A DNA stretch of 35,112 bases. Origin: Cruorifilaria tuberocauda. Lineage: Eukaryota; Nematoda; Chromadorea; Rhabditida; Onchocercidae. Positions 23,901 to 34,707 of this stretch are shown here, in pieces (the first letter of the stretch is position 1; the number at the start of each line of letters is the position of its first letter). Both the position numbers and the translations under genes were made by a program. A model generated the notes under the pieces. It was not told the origin of the DNA. It was given only the letters and a program-made list of their open reading frames with translations, and did no database searches. The stretch spans positions 1 through 35,112 of the forward strand of contig JABVXU010000554.1 of NCBI GenBank assembly GCA_013365365.1. Reading direction: 5' to 3'.

Positions 23901-26900
23901 CATCGTTATTTGCATTATCATAATTTTGATATTACGTTGATGATTACTGTAATAATAATAATAATAGTGATTACTGTAAAGATGTTAATAATAATATCAA
24001 TGAGTATTGTTATTACTATTGTTATTGTGCTGAAATATTCTTGATGATGAATTGATTGACAAAATAAAAAAACAACAAAAAAAGTAAGAAAGAATTGATG
24101 AAAATAAAAAGAAAGCATATTTGATTGGTATAAAAAGTAAAAATATTTAAGAATAAAGTTACTAGCTTATTATAACTTATTTTAAGCTTAAGGGAAACTC
24201 AAATAGACATTATTAATCAAAATAAGAGCCATAACTTCATCAACATTCCTATTAGCTACATGAAATAAACGAAAACAACACTTTAGAGAAGTTTAATTCC
24301 GTTGATTATTGATCAGATCATTAAGGCAACATCCACTTACAGAGTTTCTTCATTTTTTCAAATATTCCTTTTAAGTAATCATGAAAAATTATTAATTCAT
24401 CGTTATTATCTTGCTCAGTCTATGATTATTTAATAATTAATTAGCGACAGTTTTTAATGATATCACTTTTCCGTTACATACTATCATTTAATTCATTAAA
24501 TTGCCTGAAATGCCATGTATCACGCATTTCGTAAGCAATTTGAGCTAATATATATCTCTCTTCAGTGCAGTTTTGTTCTATTTCTTGTCTCATTACTATT
24601 AATTAAATGTTGAAAGATTTCAAATGATGATGAATCATCAATAGGCTAAAAAGTTTTTTCAAAAAGTAAGTCCTAAAATATTAAAATTCCTTTATCAATT
24701 CACGCATCATTATTCACTCAGTTAAAGTCATCAAATGTAATCATTGTTCCAGCTATTAATACATCAACAATTCCGTATCATAATTGTTAAAACTCTATAA
24801 TTAATTAAAATTTCATAATTGTTATCACGTAGATAAATTTATTGCTATTGCCATTTTTATTACAACCCGTGCAATTGGCATACTTATCATTTTATCAATT
24901 TTTATGTTATAGTTAGAACAATTTGATTTTGTACAAAAATATTTCAAAAAGAAATTTAAAAATTCGATATTTATGCTTGATTTAATTTAAAAATTATTAG
25001 CCATCCCTTCATAATTAACTTTTTTCTCTTTTATTATCATTCAGCCGCGATCTTTTGCAATTTGAATGATGCAATGATATATTTCGCTATTTTCATTTTC
25101 ATATTTTGCAAATGTTTACTAATCATTGCTCAAATTTATCAAACAACAAATCTATTTTTCACTTTACTAAATAGACCTCTCAACTTACATATTTACTTAT
25201 TCTTTTACTCATTTAGCTTATTTCATTTCTGCTAACATTTTTTGTTAACTATTGAACTTCACTTACATTTTTACTAATTACATATTCAATTGAATCTCTC
25301 TACATTTATCTCATGTTAAAATTGAAACATTATTGGTCGGATATAGAACATTAGGTATTTTGTTAAGTTTTCTTCAAATTGTTCAATGTTTAGCTGTCAA
25401 ATTTCTTTCTTTACTTCATTTTTCCTATTTCTTATTTCTCCTTGCTTTTCTTAGCTTATAATTTCTCTTTAATCATTCCTTTTTCTTATCATTATTTTGT
25501 AATATTTATCTGATAAGTTTAATCAGCGATCCAATTTTTTCATTTACTCATAAAATTTCCTCTGTTTACTTCTTTCGTTTTATCCAATCTACACACTCTT
25601 TTTGTTTTTTTCACTCCCGAATGTAACAAAAAATAAATATCAGCCACATTACATTGTAGCGCACCGTATCCTTACCGTATTGTTTTCTATCGTATCTTAT
25701 CCTATTGTATCGTTGATCATAAAAACTATAAATGAAATTTTCTTTTAATGAGCAAAAAGCTAAAAAGAAAAGAAAAGGAAATAAGAGGTAAAGTAAAAAA
25801 GGCAGAAAAATAAGATTAATTAAATATTAATAAGTTAATACAAATTAGTTAGTAATGTTATGTGACATTTTCACGTCTAACCAATTGGTCATCAAGGAAA
25901 TGAAATGCATTTTAAGGTAGCAATGAAGTAAGTAACAAATTGCACTGAATATATCTGATAGGATTTTCGATAAAGCCGCAGGATTTCTTCATTTTTTATT
26001 ATTAAACATCTTTATGCACTCTTCTTTAAAGTATTAATACAAAAAAGTGCAGTAGGCTTTTCCTTCTCATCCCTTGAAACTTACTTTCGAAATAATTTTA
26101 GTTTCATACTTAATTCTTTTTGAATTTTCCATCTAATTCAATTTAACCTTTGAACTTATTCTTTTTTCATCATTTTTTCTAATCATTTTTATTTTGAAAA
26201 CGAATTAATAGTAACTTTTTTTAATTTGTAAATACCTGCGGAATAATTAATTAGCCGTCTTCAGGGAGACATAACCTTCGTCTTCTTAAATTAATTAACC
26301 TTATTAATTAACCTTAAATTAACCTTCTTCTTAAATCAATAAACTACAACAACGGATATTATTTAGGTTGAAATAAACGGAAAGACTTTTATATTAACAT
26401 TAAGATCAGTAATGAAAGAAGTTAGCTACTGCATTTATTTGCCGATGCTAATATTTAGCAAAAAAAATATTTTTCTTTTATTTTACTGGAAAGTTTTTCA
26501 AAAAATAAAAAATAAAAAAGTTTAAAAAGTTTCAAATTCTTTAAAAACAATAAAAATTTCTTTTTTGCTTATTTCTGAATTGAGAAACCTTTTTCGTCTT
26601 CCTCTTCTCAAGGATTTGTTGAAATTAAAATCGTTTTATTGATTATGCATACCTTTTTTATTTTATTACTGATATTTTCTTTTCTTTCTTTCATTCTTAT
26701 TCTAAAATAACTTCAAATCTTTTTTATTTCCAATTTGCTTTATCCGATAAATAAACAAGTAAACACCTTTTGTGACATGTAAATAAAATAATATTACTTT
26801 AAGCCTAAGCCAAATTTCGGAAATATTGCTTGAGAAAGTTTTCTTCGTGTTTTCTTCGCAAGAAAAGCAAAATTTCTTATTTTCACAAGCATTTCAGAAT

Positions 26901-27232
26901 TTCATAATCAAAAATTCCTTCAGCAAAGTAAGCAAAAGTTTCCAATAAGAAGCTTTTTTCAAAGTTTCAACATTTTGGAAATTCTTAACCGTCAGATTTA
27001 TTCATTTCCTTCATTCTTTTATTCTCTCTGATAATACTTTCATCGAAAATTAAAATAATTAAATAATTAACTTTACTATCAGGAAAAACAACTACTTTCA
27101 ATTCATTGGAAAATAAAAGTAGAAACAGATGAAAATTCAAAAATAATTAAATTTCAGAGTTGTGGATGTAAGCGATGCTAAAACATGCGCCTTATTAATG
27201 GCAAAAATCAAGGAAACTGCACATTCATTGCC
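8768..27232 (+). CDS. Unrecognised multi-exon gene with very long introns
   Basis: Rebuilt exons are 8768-8996, 12341-12478, 17246-17314, 18307-18479, 22844-22880, about 23027-23225 and 27158-27232, giving at least 306 residues and leaving on a strong donor. The first three junctions are all phase 1, then phase 0, 1 and 2. The ATG at 8768 (AAAATGG) is the start: an in-frame TAA lies at 8723 and there is no AG between them, so no upstream exon can splice into this frame. The protein has a basic N-terminus, a β-rich middle (FMFLVEE, EVLIIVSVI), a charged linker (KRSSEERRGKSDSR), a Cys/His segment (HCAIVDQPHRCPGQH) and a helical C-terminal part. I do not recognise the family. The last exon's VSDAKTCALLMAKIKETA could be the closing helix of a PH/PTB-type fold; that is weak inference. 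Confidence 0.62.
9661..9786 (+). CDS. Candidate small secreted peptide, 41 aa
   Basis: An ATG in AAAATGA context opens a 41-residue ORF to TAA. The N-terminus MKFFANFLSIFPLSICTYLF has the basic start and hydrophobic core of a signal peptide. The remainder is IPLIDSKNIPLRWSDEILLK. There is no dibasic site. It lies 81 bp before the next candidate precursor, on the same strand and inside an intron of the larger gene. A short ORF of this length can arise by chance in AT-rich DNA, so support is modest. Confidence 0.25.
   Translation: MKFFANFLSIFPLSICTYLFSIPLIDSKNIPLRWSDEILLK
9868..10122 (+). CDS. Candidate neuropeptide-like precursor, 84 aa
   Basis: A single-exon ORF whose first 30 residues form a signal-like hydrophobic stretch (MKFVHSLISLIIYSACLSSL). 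A second hydrophobic run follows, then a polar tail with three Lys-Arg sites: GNLKR, NSDKR and QLDKR. Cleavage there would release NSLTNSD, NSWQQLD and the C-terminal SLIDFPYLKTGYSS. None ends in Gly, so no C-terminal amidation is predicted. Layout and size suit a nematode nlp-type precursor, but I do not recognise the peptides. An internal CAAG|GTAACC donor at 10010 could truncate it. It is nested on the same strand in intron 1 of the larger gene. Confidence 0.4.
   Translation: MRNAMKFVHSLISLIIYSACLSSLIVSPSRLLLLQKIIVLHLLPSYQGNLKRNSLTNSDKRNSWQQLDKRSLIDFPYLKTGYSS
12159..12228 (+). other. Exon-like stretch with stem-loop
   Basis: A classic TATTTTTCAG acceptor at 12158-12161 precedes 20 open codons (NNFIECKKAFNLDEASIHSN) and a TGA, entering in phase 0. 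The 11-bp arms 12186-12196 and 12218-12228 are exact reverse complements with a 21-base loop that holds GAAGCTTC. The acceptor does not fit the phase of exon 1, so it is not placed in the gene. Confidence 0.2.
12341..12478 (+). CDS. Unrecognised gene, exon 2
   Basis: Acceptor AATAACAG at 12340 (weak pyrimidine tract) and donor CAG|GTAAAT at 12479, phase 1 to phase 1. It encodes CVVHCTEEGEEFMFLVEEKI, then SPGISPLPDEFLGYEVLIIV and SVINT. Alternation of hydrophobic and polar residues suggests β-strands. The frame stays open past the donor to a TAG at 12580, adding 34 residues, so unspliced transcripts would end there with a different C-terminus. The minus-strand reading frame over the same bases looks like a shadow. 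Confidence 0.6.
14291..14345. repeat. Purine (GA/GAAA) tract
   Basis: Almost uninterrupted A/G on the + strand, with AGAGAGAGAGA and GAAAGAAAGAAAGAAG runs. It is a simple-sequence repeat inside an intron. Confidence 0.85.
14414..14444 (+). promoter_or_regulatory. Cluster of TGCATG / GCATG elements
   Basis: TGCATG occurs at 14414-14419 and 14439-14444 with GCATG at 14423-14427 between them. The RNA form UGCAUG is the binding site of FOX-1/RBFOX splicing factors, which act from introns. A further copy is at 13223-13228 in the same intron and one at 19051-19056 in intron 4. A single copy is expected by chance every several kb; the close cluster is less likely to be chance. Confidence 0.3.
15923..15946. 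repeat. Perfect 24-bp palindrome
   Basis: ATAATTAAGCTT followed by its exact reverse complement with no spacer. It contains two AAGCTT sequences. It lies in intron 2 of the larger gene. Confidence 0.9.
16605..16629. repeat. 25-bp palindrome, 12-bp arms, 1-base centre
   Basis: TTCTTTTATTCG and CGAATAAAAGAA flank a single T. It is perfect across both arms and lies about 0.6 kb before exon 3. Confidence 0.9.
17246..17314 (+). CDS. Unrecognised gene, exon 3 (charged linker)
   Basis: Encodes KRSSEERRGKSDSRTIEFDR and KI, with phase 1 at both ends, matching exons 2 and 4. GC content is clearly above its flanks. There are two acceptors in the same frame, CTCCAG at 17236 and TTTTAG at 17245, nine bases apart; use of the first would add Ile-Leu-Val. 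Donor is ATCG|GTTAGA. The segment is highly charged and Ser-rich, so likely a flexible and possibly phosphorylated linker (inference). Confidence 0.62.
17315..18306 (+). other. Intron 3 of the unrecognised gene
   Basis: About 1 kb, with the CT microsatellite at 17847-17873 and otherwise AT-rich sequence with frequent stops. A GC-richer patch at 17870-18080 shows no sustained open frame with matching splice sites. Confidence 0.55.
17847..17873. repeat. CT microsatellite
   Basis: A run of (CT)n with one TT interruption, in the intron between exons 3 and 4. Confidence 0.9.
18307..18479 (+). CDS. Unrecognised gene, exon 4 (Cys/His segment)
   Basis: Acceptor TATTTTAG at 18306, phase 1; donor GAG|GTAATC at 18480, phase 0. 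It encodes DKEDVEDMRHCAIVDQPHRC, PGQHGYYAVDGREQ and then VTQKWGSKHEEVPSFDLHAV ILE. This is the most strongly coding-like exon of the gene, GC-rich and with Cys/His pairs (HCAIVDQPHRC, QH), too few to call a zinc module. A second donor CAG|GTAACC at 18411 is also phase 0, so the last 23 residues may be optional. Confidence 0.75.
19314..19407 (+). other. Coding-like short ORF, possible alternative first exon
   Basis: An ATG in strong context (AAAATGG) reads MVREKGQNSSDNDKRPSNFS then NSRRRLVPSF to a TAA. It is more GC-rich than its flanks. A candidate donor CGACG|GTTAGT lies at 19388, in phase 2, which does not match the next exons. It may be an alternative 5' exon or chance. Confidence 0.25.
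19592..19609. repeat. Perfect 18-bp palindrome
   Basis: TCAACTTGA followed directly by its reverse complement TCAAGTTGA; contains TGATCA at the centre. Confidence 0.9.
19880..20105. repeat. GA-rich tract followed by CT-rich tract
   Basis: The + strand is nearly all purine at 19880-19938 (GAGAGAGAGAGAGGGAGG type) and nearly all pyrimidine at about 20020-20105. The two tracts are imperfect reverse complements separated by about 80 bp, so the RNA could fold on itself and the DNA could adopt triplex or cruciform forms. Translations through it (Glu/Arg-Gly runs) are repeat artefacts. Confidence 0.8.
21175..21309 (+). other. Coding-like 44-aa ORF
   Basis: An ATG (CAACATGC) opens MPQSYGAKVPLHSTNTFNKI and further residues ending RRNFIGSLK, then TGA. 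Composition is less A/T-driven than typical chance ORFs here. A donor-like GTAATA at 21276 leaves phase 1, the phase needed by exon 6. It could be an alternative first exon or an independent short ORF. Confidence 0.22.
22844..22880 (+). CDS. Unrecognised gene, probable exon 5 (37 nt)
   Basis: Acceptor TTATTTCAG at 22843 in phase 0, matching the donor of exon 4. It reads DENKIAIPLIKI and leaves in phase 1 at a weak donor T|GTTACG. The following 120-150 bases are a very pyrimidine-rich putative intron. The exon joins the phase 0 and phase 1 neighbours, but the poor donor makes it tentative. Confidence 0.35.
23027..23225 (+). CDS. Unrecognised gene, exon 6
   Basis: Encodes SSALSSLVSSDVALVSSIDE, MRKPLIKRHNRGKSLIVET, SDLLFRPIIVSDGNDNSK and DCYYYDVYR. 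Donor AG|GTTATT at 23226, phase 2. The 5' limit is uncertain: coding sense runs back to about 22997, and acceptors at 22999 (GAAG) and 23026 (GATCAG) both give the needed phase. TCAG at 23026 is closest to consensus. An ATG at 23005 in good context (ACTATGC) could start a shorter isoform, MQEVIRSASS. A basic patch (KRHNRGK) precedes a hydrophobic β-like stretch. Confidence 0.65.
23803..23823. repeat. ATT trinucleotide microsatellite
   Basis: Seven or so ATT units in an intron. Confidence 0.9.
23848..23979. repeat. Three dispersed copies of TGATTACTGTAA
   Basis: Exact copies at 23848-23859, 23941-23952 and 23968-23979. Copies 1 and 3 are followed by a GTTAATAA-like sequence. It may be a decayed tandem repeat interleaved with TAA microsatellite. 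Confidence 0.8.
26286..26330. repeat. Short tandem repeat of AATTAACCTT
   Basis: Three close copies of a 10-13 bp unit (AATTAACCTT with variable spacers), inside an intron. Confidence 0.7.
27158..27232 (+). CDS. Unrecognised gene, exon 7
   Basis: Acceptor AATTTCAG at 27157 and an excellent donor CC|GTAAGTT at 27233, phase 2 in and out. It encodes R(split)VVDVSDAKTCALLMAKIK and ETAHSL. The predicted amphipathic helix after a β-like VVDV recalls the C-terminal helix of PH/PTB domains, but this is only a shape argument. The strong donor shows the gene goes on. Confidence 0.72.
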
Positions 27233-29692
27233 GTAAGTTGCCTTAATAAAAGTGAAATATTTTCTTTCGTGATTTTTCATTAATTTTCAAAATTTAATTT
27301 TTACAAAAATTTACACTACAAAGCCATTATTTCACTTAGATCTTAAGTATGCCAGATAATATTAGATTATTTTATTTCTTAATAACTTAGTTATCATGAT
27401 TTTGCTAGAATATGAATTTTTTTCTCTCACAAATAGATATTCCTATTAATTAATAGCTTTTTCGTGCTGTATGTTTTGAATAGAAATTTTGGTATAAATT
27501 TCTGAACTGCTATGATTTGATATAATCATAATGAATTTTTTATCAAGTAAATGAATGTGTGTTAAACTTACTTGTTAAGTAATATCAAATATTGGAATTA
27601 TTATACTTGCAAAAAAATAATTGGCAAATTCAATTTCTCTCATATCTCATATCTCTCTGATGCTTGATAATAACTGATCCATTAGCAATATCAAAAAATA
27701 GTTGATAGAGTTTGAAATTTGATATAATTTTCCGAGAATAGCAGAAAGTCAATCGCCCAGAATAAATGTAAGATTTTCATTTTTAAAAGCTTTTAGCTTT
27801 CAGAAAAATTTGCAGAAATTTTTTAATTTTTGTAAAAAAATTTTTTTTTGAAGAAAAAATCAAAAAAAAAAGCAATCAAATTGTTGTGATATTTCTCTAT
27901 TATTCAAAAACTTTTTTGTAAGATTTTAATATAATTGAAAATATCCATTTAATTAATTTTTCTTCATTATATATATACAAATTTGTGATGATTTAAATAC
28001 TTCTTTACTACTTTTATCACAATCAAGAATATTCTTTTGATTCATTAGCATCAATGCATAAAATATGATAATTGATAAGATACGATGATTAAATAAATTA
28101 GCATCCAATAAATATGTCAAAATAAATTGAAATATTCCAGAACAATGATATATGTTGCAATAACCAAACAAGCTTTTAACTCATTTGCTTTTCCCTTTCC
28201 TTTCTCTTTTATTCATATATTTAAATTCATATTCGATGACTTTAAACAGTTAGCTAATTAATTTTTGCTGAAAAAATGAGAGATAAAATGGGAAATTCAA
28301 ATATATTTTGCTTTCCTATTGCTTATTGCTTTTCCTTTTACCATATCGTTTCTTCAATTTCATTTCTTCCTTTCAAATCCGTTTTGTTCCTTTTTTTTAA
28401 ATTAGTCCATTATGAAGTGTGTCATTTGATTCGTGAAATTTCCGATTAAAAGTCTTATTATCCGGAAAAAAGGTAGTTTATTTGATAAGTAAAATTATCG
28501 GTAACAAATTTTCACGTTCGAAAAAAATGAAGAGTTTATTTGATGCGTAAAATCCACGGTAAGCGATTTTTACTGCTAATTGAAAAAGTAACAAAATCGT
28601 CCTAGGAATTTTTCAAAATATTGGTAATTTTGGTTCTGAAGTATTTCCAAACTATATATTTGAATTGTGCTGCAAACATTATTACCGATAATTCTAATTA
28701 GAAAAAATATAATTTCTTTGTTTTTTTTCTCTTTTTTCTTCTTCTCATTTCCATTTTAGATTAATTAATTTTATATTAAATAACGAATGGTATGAATATT
28801 AACAATGAATTATCATTAAAAAACTGTTTGTTTATTAAATTGCAATTTTTTAATGATCTAAATATTATATTTTGCCTGATATTATTGTAATTGAAAGTTT
28901 AATCTTTTCTCTCATGCAGTTATCACTGCGAATTTAAATTAAAATGCAAATGAAAAAAGTTTTTATGACAAATTTTAACTGATAAGACAATACCACTTGA
29001 AATCCTCATGCATTTCAATGATCTTTTTATAGCATTTTGAAACACGAAATTAAATTTTGTTTCGTTTTTTTGCTAGTTGCATTAATCATCATGTCATTGT
29101 TAAAATAAAAGGATTAATATTCGAGTGATTGTTGTTATCATTTCCGTAAACAATTATGATTTATATCTCACGTACATTCCTAAATTAATTTGAAGGAAAA
29201 GTTGAATTAATACTCTTAGATGAAGCATTATTTTCAAATAGCTAAACAGTAGGAGGAGAGGATGGGAGAAAAAATTATCACAAAATTCATCAATCAATAT
29301 ATTAATGAACCAGAAAAGTTTTTCTATTTACTTAAGATATTCCCATAGTATGATTTTTTGTTTCAAATTTTATTTGAAATAGAAAATATTCATCGAAATG
29401 AGCTGAGAATAGAAGAAGCAGAAAAGAAGGATAAGAGAAGAAAGATAAGAAATGAAAAATGTTATCAGTGATTATGAAATTAATAGAATCGAGCTAAAAT
29501 AGAGAGAAAATGAAGGATTGAAATAGAATATCGTGGATATTTCTGTTTTTCTCCTTCATTTTGTTATTCAATATCCCGAAAAGATTTCCCGAGAGATTTC
29601 ACACTTCCACATAATGTCAATAGTAGAGGAGAAATGAAAATATAGCAAATTAAGATCAAAATTGAAGCATCAATTATTTTTTTGTTTTTTAG

Positions 29693-29768
29693 GAATTACC
29701 AATTACTGTCACTATTTCCATCTCGTCAATTCCATTTTATCCTTACTTTAACTTATTTGTTCATTTAG
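29693..29768 (+). other. Weak candidate terminal exon
   Basis: A good acceptor (TTTGTTTTTTAG) at 29692 enters in phase 2, matching exon 7. It reads NYQLLSLFPSRQFHFILTLT YLFI to a TAG. An open run of 24 codons is expected fairly often by chance in this composition. Confidence 0.18.
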
Positions 29769-31925
29769 TTTAGTCTGATATTTTCATATAGTTTCATATA
29801 CTGTATTATCATATCATATCATTTTATCTGGTATTTCTGTCTCAAACCATTATTATCGTTAATATCTTGATCCAATGTGAATTGATTTTTAAAAAAGTTT
29901 AGAGACCACAGGATATTCTATGATTACGATATTAAATCATTAGATGATCAATTCATATCTATTTTGAACGAGCAAAAAAGAGTGAATTATGCATTTCTCT
30001 AATGCAATGCCAATTCCCAAAACAAAAAAATTGGTGTCAAAATAAAAAGAGATCAAACATATCTAAATTATGCAATAATGAAGCCTGATTTATATGATAT
30101 ATCATTTTTAGCGATTTCTCAATCGATTTTTATACTTTATGCCATTGATAAAGTAATTTACTCTTATAATCAAGTTTCTAATCATTCTTTCTATCAGCAT
30201 AACTGATTTCAATGATGTAAATTCTTCCAAAAAACTCATTTGGATAATATCAATTTAATTTCTCTTCAAATCAATTTCTAAACTAAAACACTTATTTCAT
30301 CACTGATTACAGAAAAGAGAAAAGAGGAAAAAGTGAATTAAAAAAAGTCACTTTTAATAAGAATTGTATGAGTGAACTGACAAAGAAATATAGCCGATGA
30401 AAATAAAATTTTAAATGATACAATCAATGTGATATTATGCTAATGCATTAAATGATAATAAATAAATATGAAATAAAATAATAAATGTGAAAAACTTTTC
30501 ATATAACTTTAACTTTCAATAAATAAACATAACTGAAAATTTTGTAAACATTTCAGTTTTTCTTTCATTCCGAAAAGAAGATATAATATGAAAGGAAAGA
30601 ACAAAACGGTTATTCTAACATTCATTTCCGTAGCTTCTTATTTAACAAAGCTGATAATTTTTATCATTTATCAGAATATTTTTTTATTTTTAGTTTTATA
30701 TAACCATGATCTATTTCAACTGAAAAAAATATCATGATAATATTGGTATTAGCGAGCTAATATTTTTTATTAATACTTCATGGCTTAGAGAAATTTTGAT
30801 TAAAAAATTACTTTTAATTATTAATGCTTATTAAAAACTTTTAGCATTAATTAATTGATACAATGAAAAAGAAATTCAGGAATTAAAACTTGATTTTAAT
30901 ACAAGACACTCAACTTTTCACTAAATAATACTAAAATTTACGAAATTACTTCGAGTAATTTTTATGATTAAAATTCATTTGTGAAATCGAAAAAATTATA
31001 ATTTAACGAATATCTACATTTGTCGAATACTTTTTCCAATACTGTTTCAACAAGCCTAAAATATTTAAAACCAGAAATTTCTTCTTGTCAATTTAACCAA
31101 TTAAATGTTATCAAAAATTTTTCATAAAATTAGGAACATTAAAAATGTTTTAATGCAATTATGATAAACTGAAAAAAACAAATTAGCATTCTATTACTTT
31201 TCTCAACCATTTAAAATCTTTACTCTAATCCTCGTTTTCTTTAATTTTAAAATATTTATTTTGATTCTTTTTATTTCTTCCTTTTCTTATTTTATAATCT
31301 CTTATAGTTATGTGTTCAATGCGCTTAAAAATAATCAATGAATGGTTATTTTTATCATTTTTTAAACTTTTCACCATTCATTTGCTTATTTTCAGTAATT
31401 TTCCACTTCATACAGATCCAACTGATATCATATCTTATCATTACTTATAGTTTTCTAATCTTAAATTTGTTTCGCTATCAGATACTATCAGATGAAGCAT
31501 GGAAGGATAGGTTTATATAGAGACTATATGCTAACACATAGAGTATTGATTTTTTCTTATTCCGTACAACAACTGTTTTCCTTCTTTCACGTACAATTGA
31601 TAGGCATTAAAACAAAAAATGAATAAAGAAAAATGAATGCAATCTTCCGGAAATATGACTCTATTTTTTCATTTCAATTCATTTTTCAAACCTTATATTT
31701 TTCTTCGAAGCACGGAGAAGGGAATTTGAGGGAACCCGGAAAAAAGAAGATATGAAAACTTCCCAGTTTAGACAAAGAATAATCATGGCAACATAATCGT
31801 GTAATGTAAAAATAAATTTTATTAAAATTCAGTTTGATGCGAATAAGAGGAAAGAATTATAATTTCAATATTGCTTTCTGCAAAACTTTTATTGGAATTT
31901 TTTCTCGAAGAATTTTGTGTTATAA

Positions 31926-32015
31926 ATGCTAGGAAGATCAAGAAATATCGAAGAAGCAGGAATGAACGGGGGATTAGGAAAAGATAACGATAGAATTTAC
32001 GCTTCTCGCGGTTGA
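31926..32015 (+). other. Coding-like GC-richer patch
   Basis: An ATG with an in-frame stop immediately upstream reads MLGRSRNIEEAGMNGGLGKD NDRIYASRG, then TGA, with a possible donor CGCG|GTTGAA at 32011. In another frame, entering at the CTAG acceptor (31932) in phase 2, it reads KIKKYRRSRNERGIRKR and TAA at 31985, which fits exon 7. Two open frames reflect purine richness, so this is only a candidate. Confidence 0.22.
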
Positions 32016-34707
32016 AATATCTTCGGATAGTTGAATTTCGCTTAGAAAGAAAGTTAATGAAGGTGAAATATTATATTTGCACCAATTAACATTAAAATTA
32101 TTCCAATATGATTTTCACCTATAAGGCAAATTAAAAAAAGCAATAAACTATACAATTAAATTTTATCGGATAATATAACTTGATTGAATAATACAATTAC
32201 ATTTTATTGATTATATTTGTTAAAAAATTAGATAAAATTATAAACTCAAATCATTGAAATCCAATTTGATCTATTGAAAGATAATATCTGATAGGAATAT
32301 ATGATTAGTTCGATAATCATATTTTATAAATATGGACTGTCATCTTTTCTCAGGGTAATTACCTTTTATATTTCAAATTCCAGCTAATTTTCTCATCCAA
32401 AAAAAATGCAAAATAAAAATTAAAATTGAATGAAATACTTAAAATTGCCATTGCAATTCAGATTATAAATAATCGATGAAAATAATCCCTTGAATTAAAA
32501 TCACTTTTAACTGATACTATTACAAATAAGTTACCTTTTTGTGGACGATTCAATCAATAATTCTGTTCTCTTTTCACTTTGTTAAGCTTACAAATTAGTG
32601 TGCAAGAGAATTTTTGCTTCTTAATTAAACTTTCCTTTTTTTCATAAAGAAAATTTATGTTTGCATGAAAATTTCCAACTTAGCATGATTAATAAGCACT
32701 GTAGTAAGAAGCTAAAGCTTTTTATACATCAAGTTCTTCTTTTCCTTGATAATTGCTAAAAATATTCAAAAAAACTTTTCATCAGCTTTCAAAAACATTT
32801 AGCAAAATTAGCAATCAGCAAAGTAAGATAATTAAGCTAACTTTTGCAAGCGAAAAAAAGCTGCCATTCAATCCTTTTATCTCACATTTTTCTGGTGATA
32901 TTGTAAGTTTTTTCTTCGTTTCCTTTTTTTGATTTGTTCTTTATGAAATTTCAAGAGAAAAGAATTTCAAAAATTGCTGTGGAATTTCGTTCTAAATTTA
33001 TATTTCAAAGATTAAAATGATTTAAGTTTTAAAATTTCTTCTTTATAATTATCAATCTATCAATGATTATTCATGGAATGAAATAACAAAGGAATGGAAC
33101 AATCACGTTACTTTGAATTACTATACTATTCATACTTATGGTTTCGACGTAATCGGTAATTTCTTTCCTTAAAATTAAATTAATCGATTATGGAAAAAGA
33201 AATTGAAATAAAATTATAATATTTTTTGAACACGTTGAATTAAATTAAGGAACTGATGAATTTAGAATTAATTCATCGAGAAAAAAGTTCGTTTAGGTAT
33301 CATCTGATAAGTTGAATAAATGTATGAAGCTCAAATAATTTTGAACATATTCATTGTTTCACATCTATTTAATGAATTTTTATCAGAAATGTAATCACTG
33401 AGTTCTATTCTTTTATTAAAATTCTAACGATATTAGGTTAATTTACGTAAAAATATAGCAAATATCACGTGAAAAACGTCAAATGCATGACAATTTTCCA
33501 ACTAACTTGTGATAATTACTTAAATATACTTTTTTCTTATCCGAAATATGAAATTTCAACAAGGATAACAGAGGCAATTTTCGTATATTATTTAATTCAA
33601 AAAAAAAAATTACTTTGTCATTTTTTCCCTCCATTGATTTTAAGAGATAAGGCATTATCGATAATAATATCTTTCATAATTCCTCAAACTTAAATCTATT
33701 AATCTCCTAGTGAACAAGTATAATGCTAATTAATTCGTTTGCTTAAATCCAGATTATGCTAAAAAGTACGTGATTCATTTGACAACGATACTATTTGTAA
33801 AAAAAATTTTATTAATCTTTGTTTATAAAATAATCAGGAAACTTTTACTCTTTCTTCATTTCTAAATAAGAAAGGTGATAAAAGCTGAATACTTGTCGTT
33901 TGATAATTCAGAGAAAAGACTGAAAGATGGAAAAACAAAAAATTTGAGATTTATAGAATTATTCTAATCTATAATTTTGATTATCTTTTTTATCCAAGTA
34001 AAATTCTTCGCATTATTACATTTCAATTCAATAATTCACTTATTGGACATTCAAAATTTCATTTATCGTTTCCTTCCTCTCTAAAAAAAGAAAAGAACGA
34101 AGTTTCGTAAACATTTTTAGATCGTTTTATATTTGGTATATTTTGTGGCCTAGGCCTAAGTGAAATGTACAGGTAAATAATCCAACTTTTTTTGCCTCTA
34201 TAAAAAGAGGAGAAAAACCTAATTTATGCTTAAAATTTTTTGGCTTAGACTTTCTTCACTTTTAAACAGAAAAATAGGAAGGTTAAGAACTATTTTCTAA
34301 ATCTAAAAATACAAACCTTGAAAAGTAATAAATGAGAATGATTATCGTTTGAAATGAATAGCTGTAATAAATATAATGACAAATTTCAACCGTTCCATAG
34401 AAAGAAAAAGAAATATTCAACTATCAATTAGCATGATAGAATGACCTAAGTATTACTTTCGTCACGAAGTGATACACTATTATATCATGATATCATTGTA
34501 GTTGTTTCGATCTCTCTTTTCTATTTCAAACAAATAGATTTTCAGTGTACAATTAATCGCTGAGCCTTGCAAACATTAACAAAAGAGAACAAAACGATAA
34601 ATGCCAAAGAGTTGAGATTTGAAATTATAGGAAAAAAATATTATCAATATTATCAATCAATGATAATGATAAAACATTGCAATTATTTCACGATCACAGT
34701 AACATAC

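Larger units (their letters stand above)
23226..27157 (+). other. Intron 6 of the unrecognised gene
   Basis: About 3.9 kb, AT-rich. It contains ATT and TAA trinucleotide runs (23803-23823, 23950-23966), three copies of TGATTACTGTAA, and a short AATTAACCTT repeat near 26286-26325. No exon-like segment with matching phase was found. Confidence 0.6.

Noticed and set aside
28920..28953. Ten-codon terminal exon candidate after CTCATGCAG (YHCEFKLKCK)
   Set aside because: Good acceptor and matching phase 2, but too short to separate from chance.
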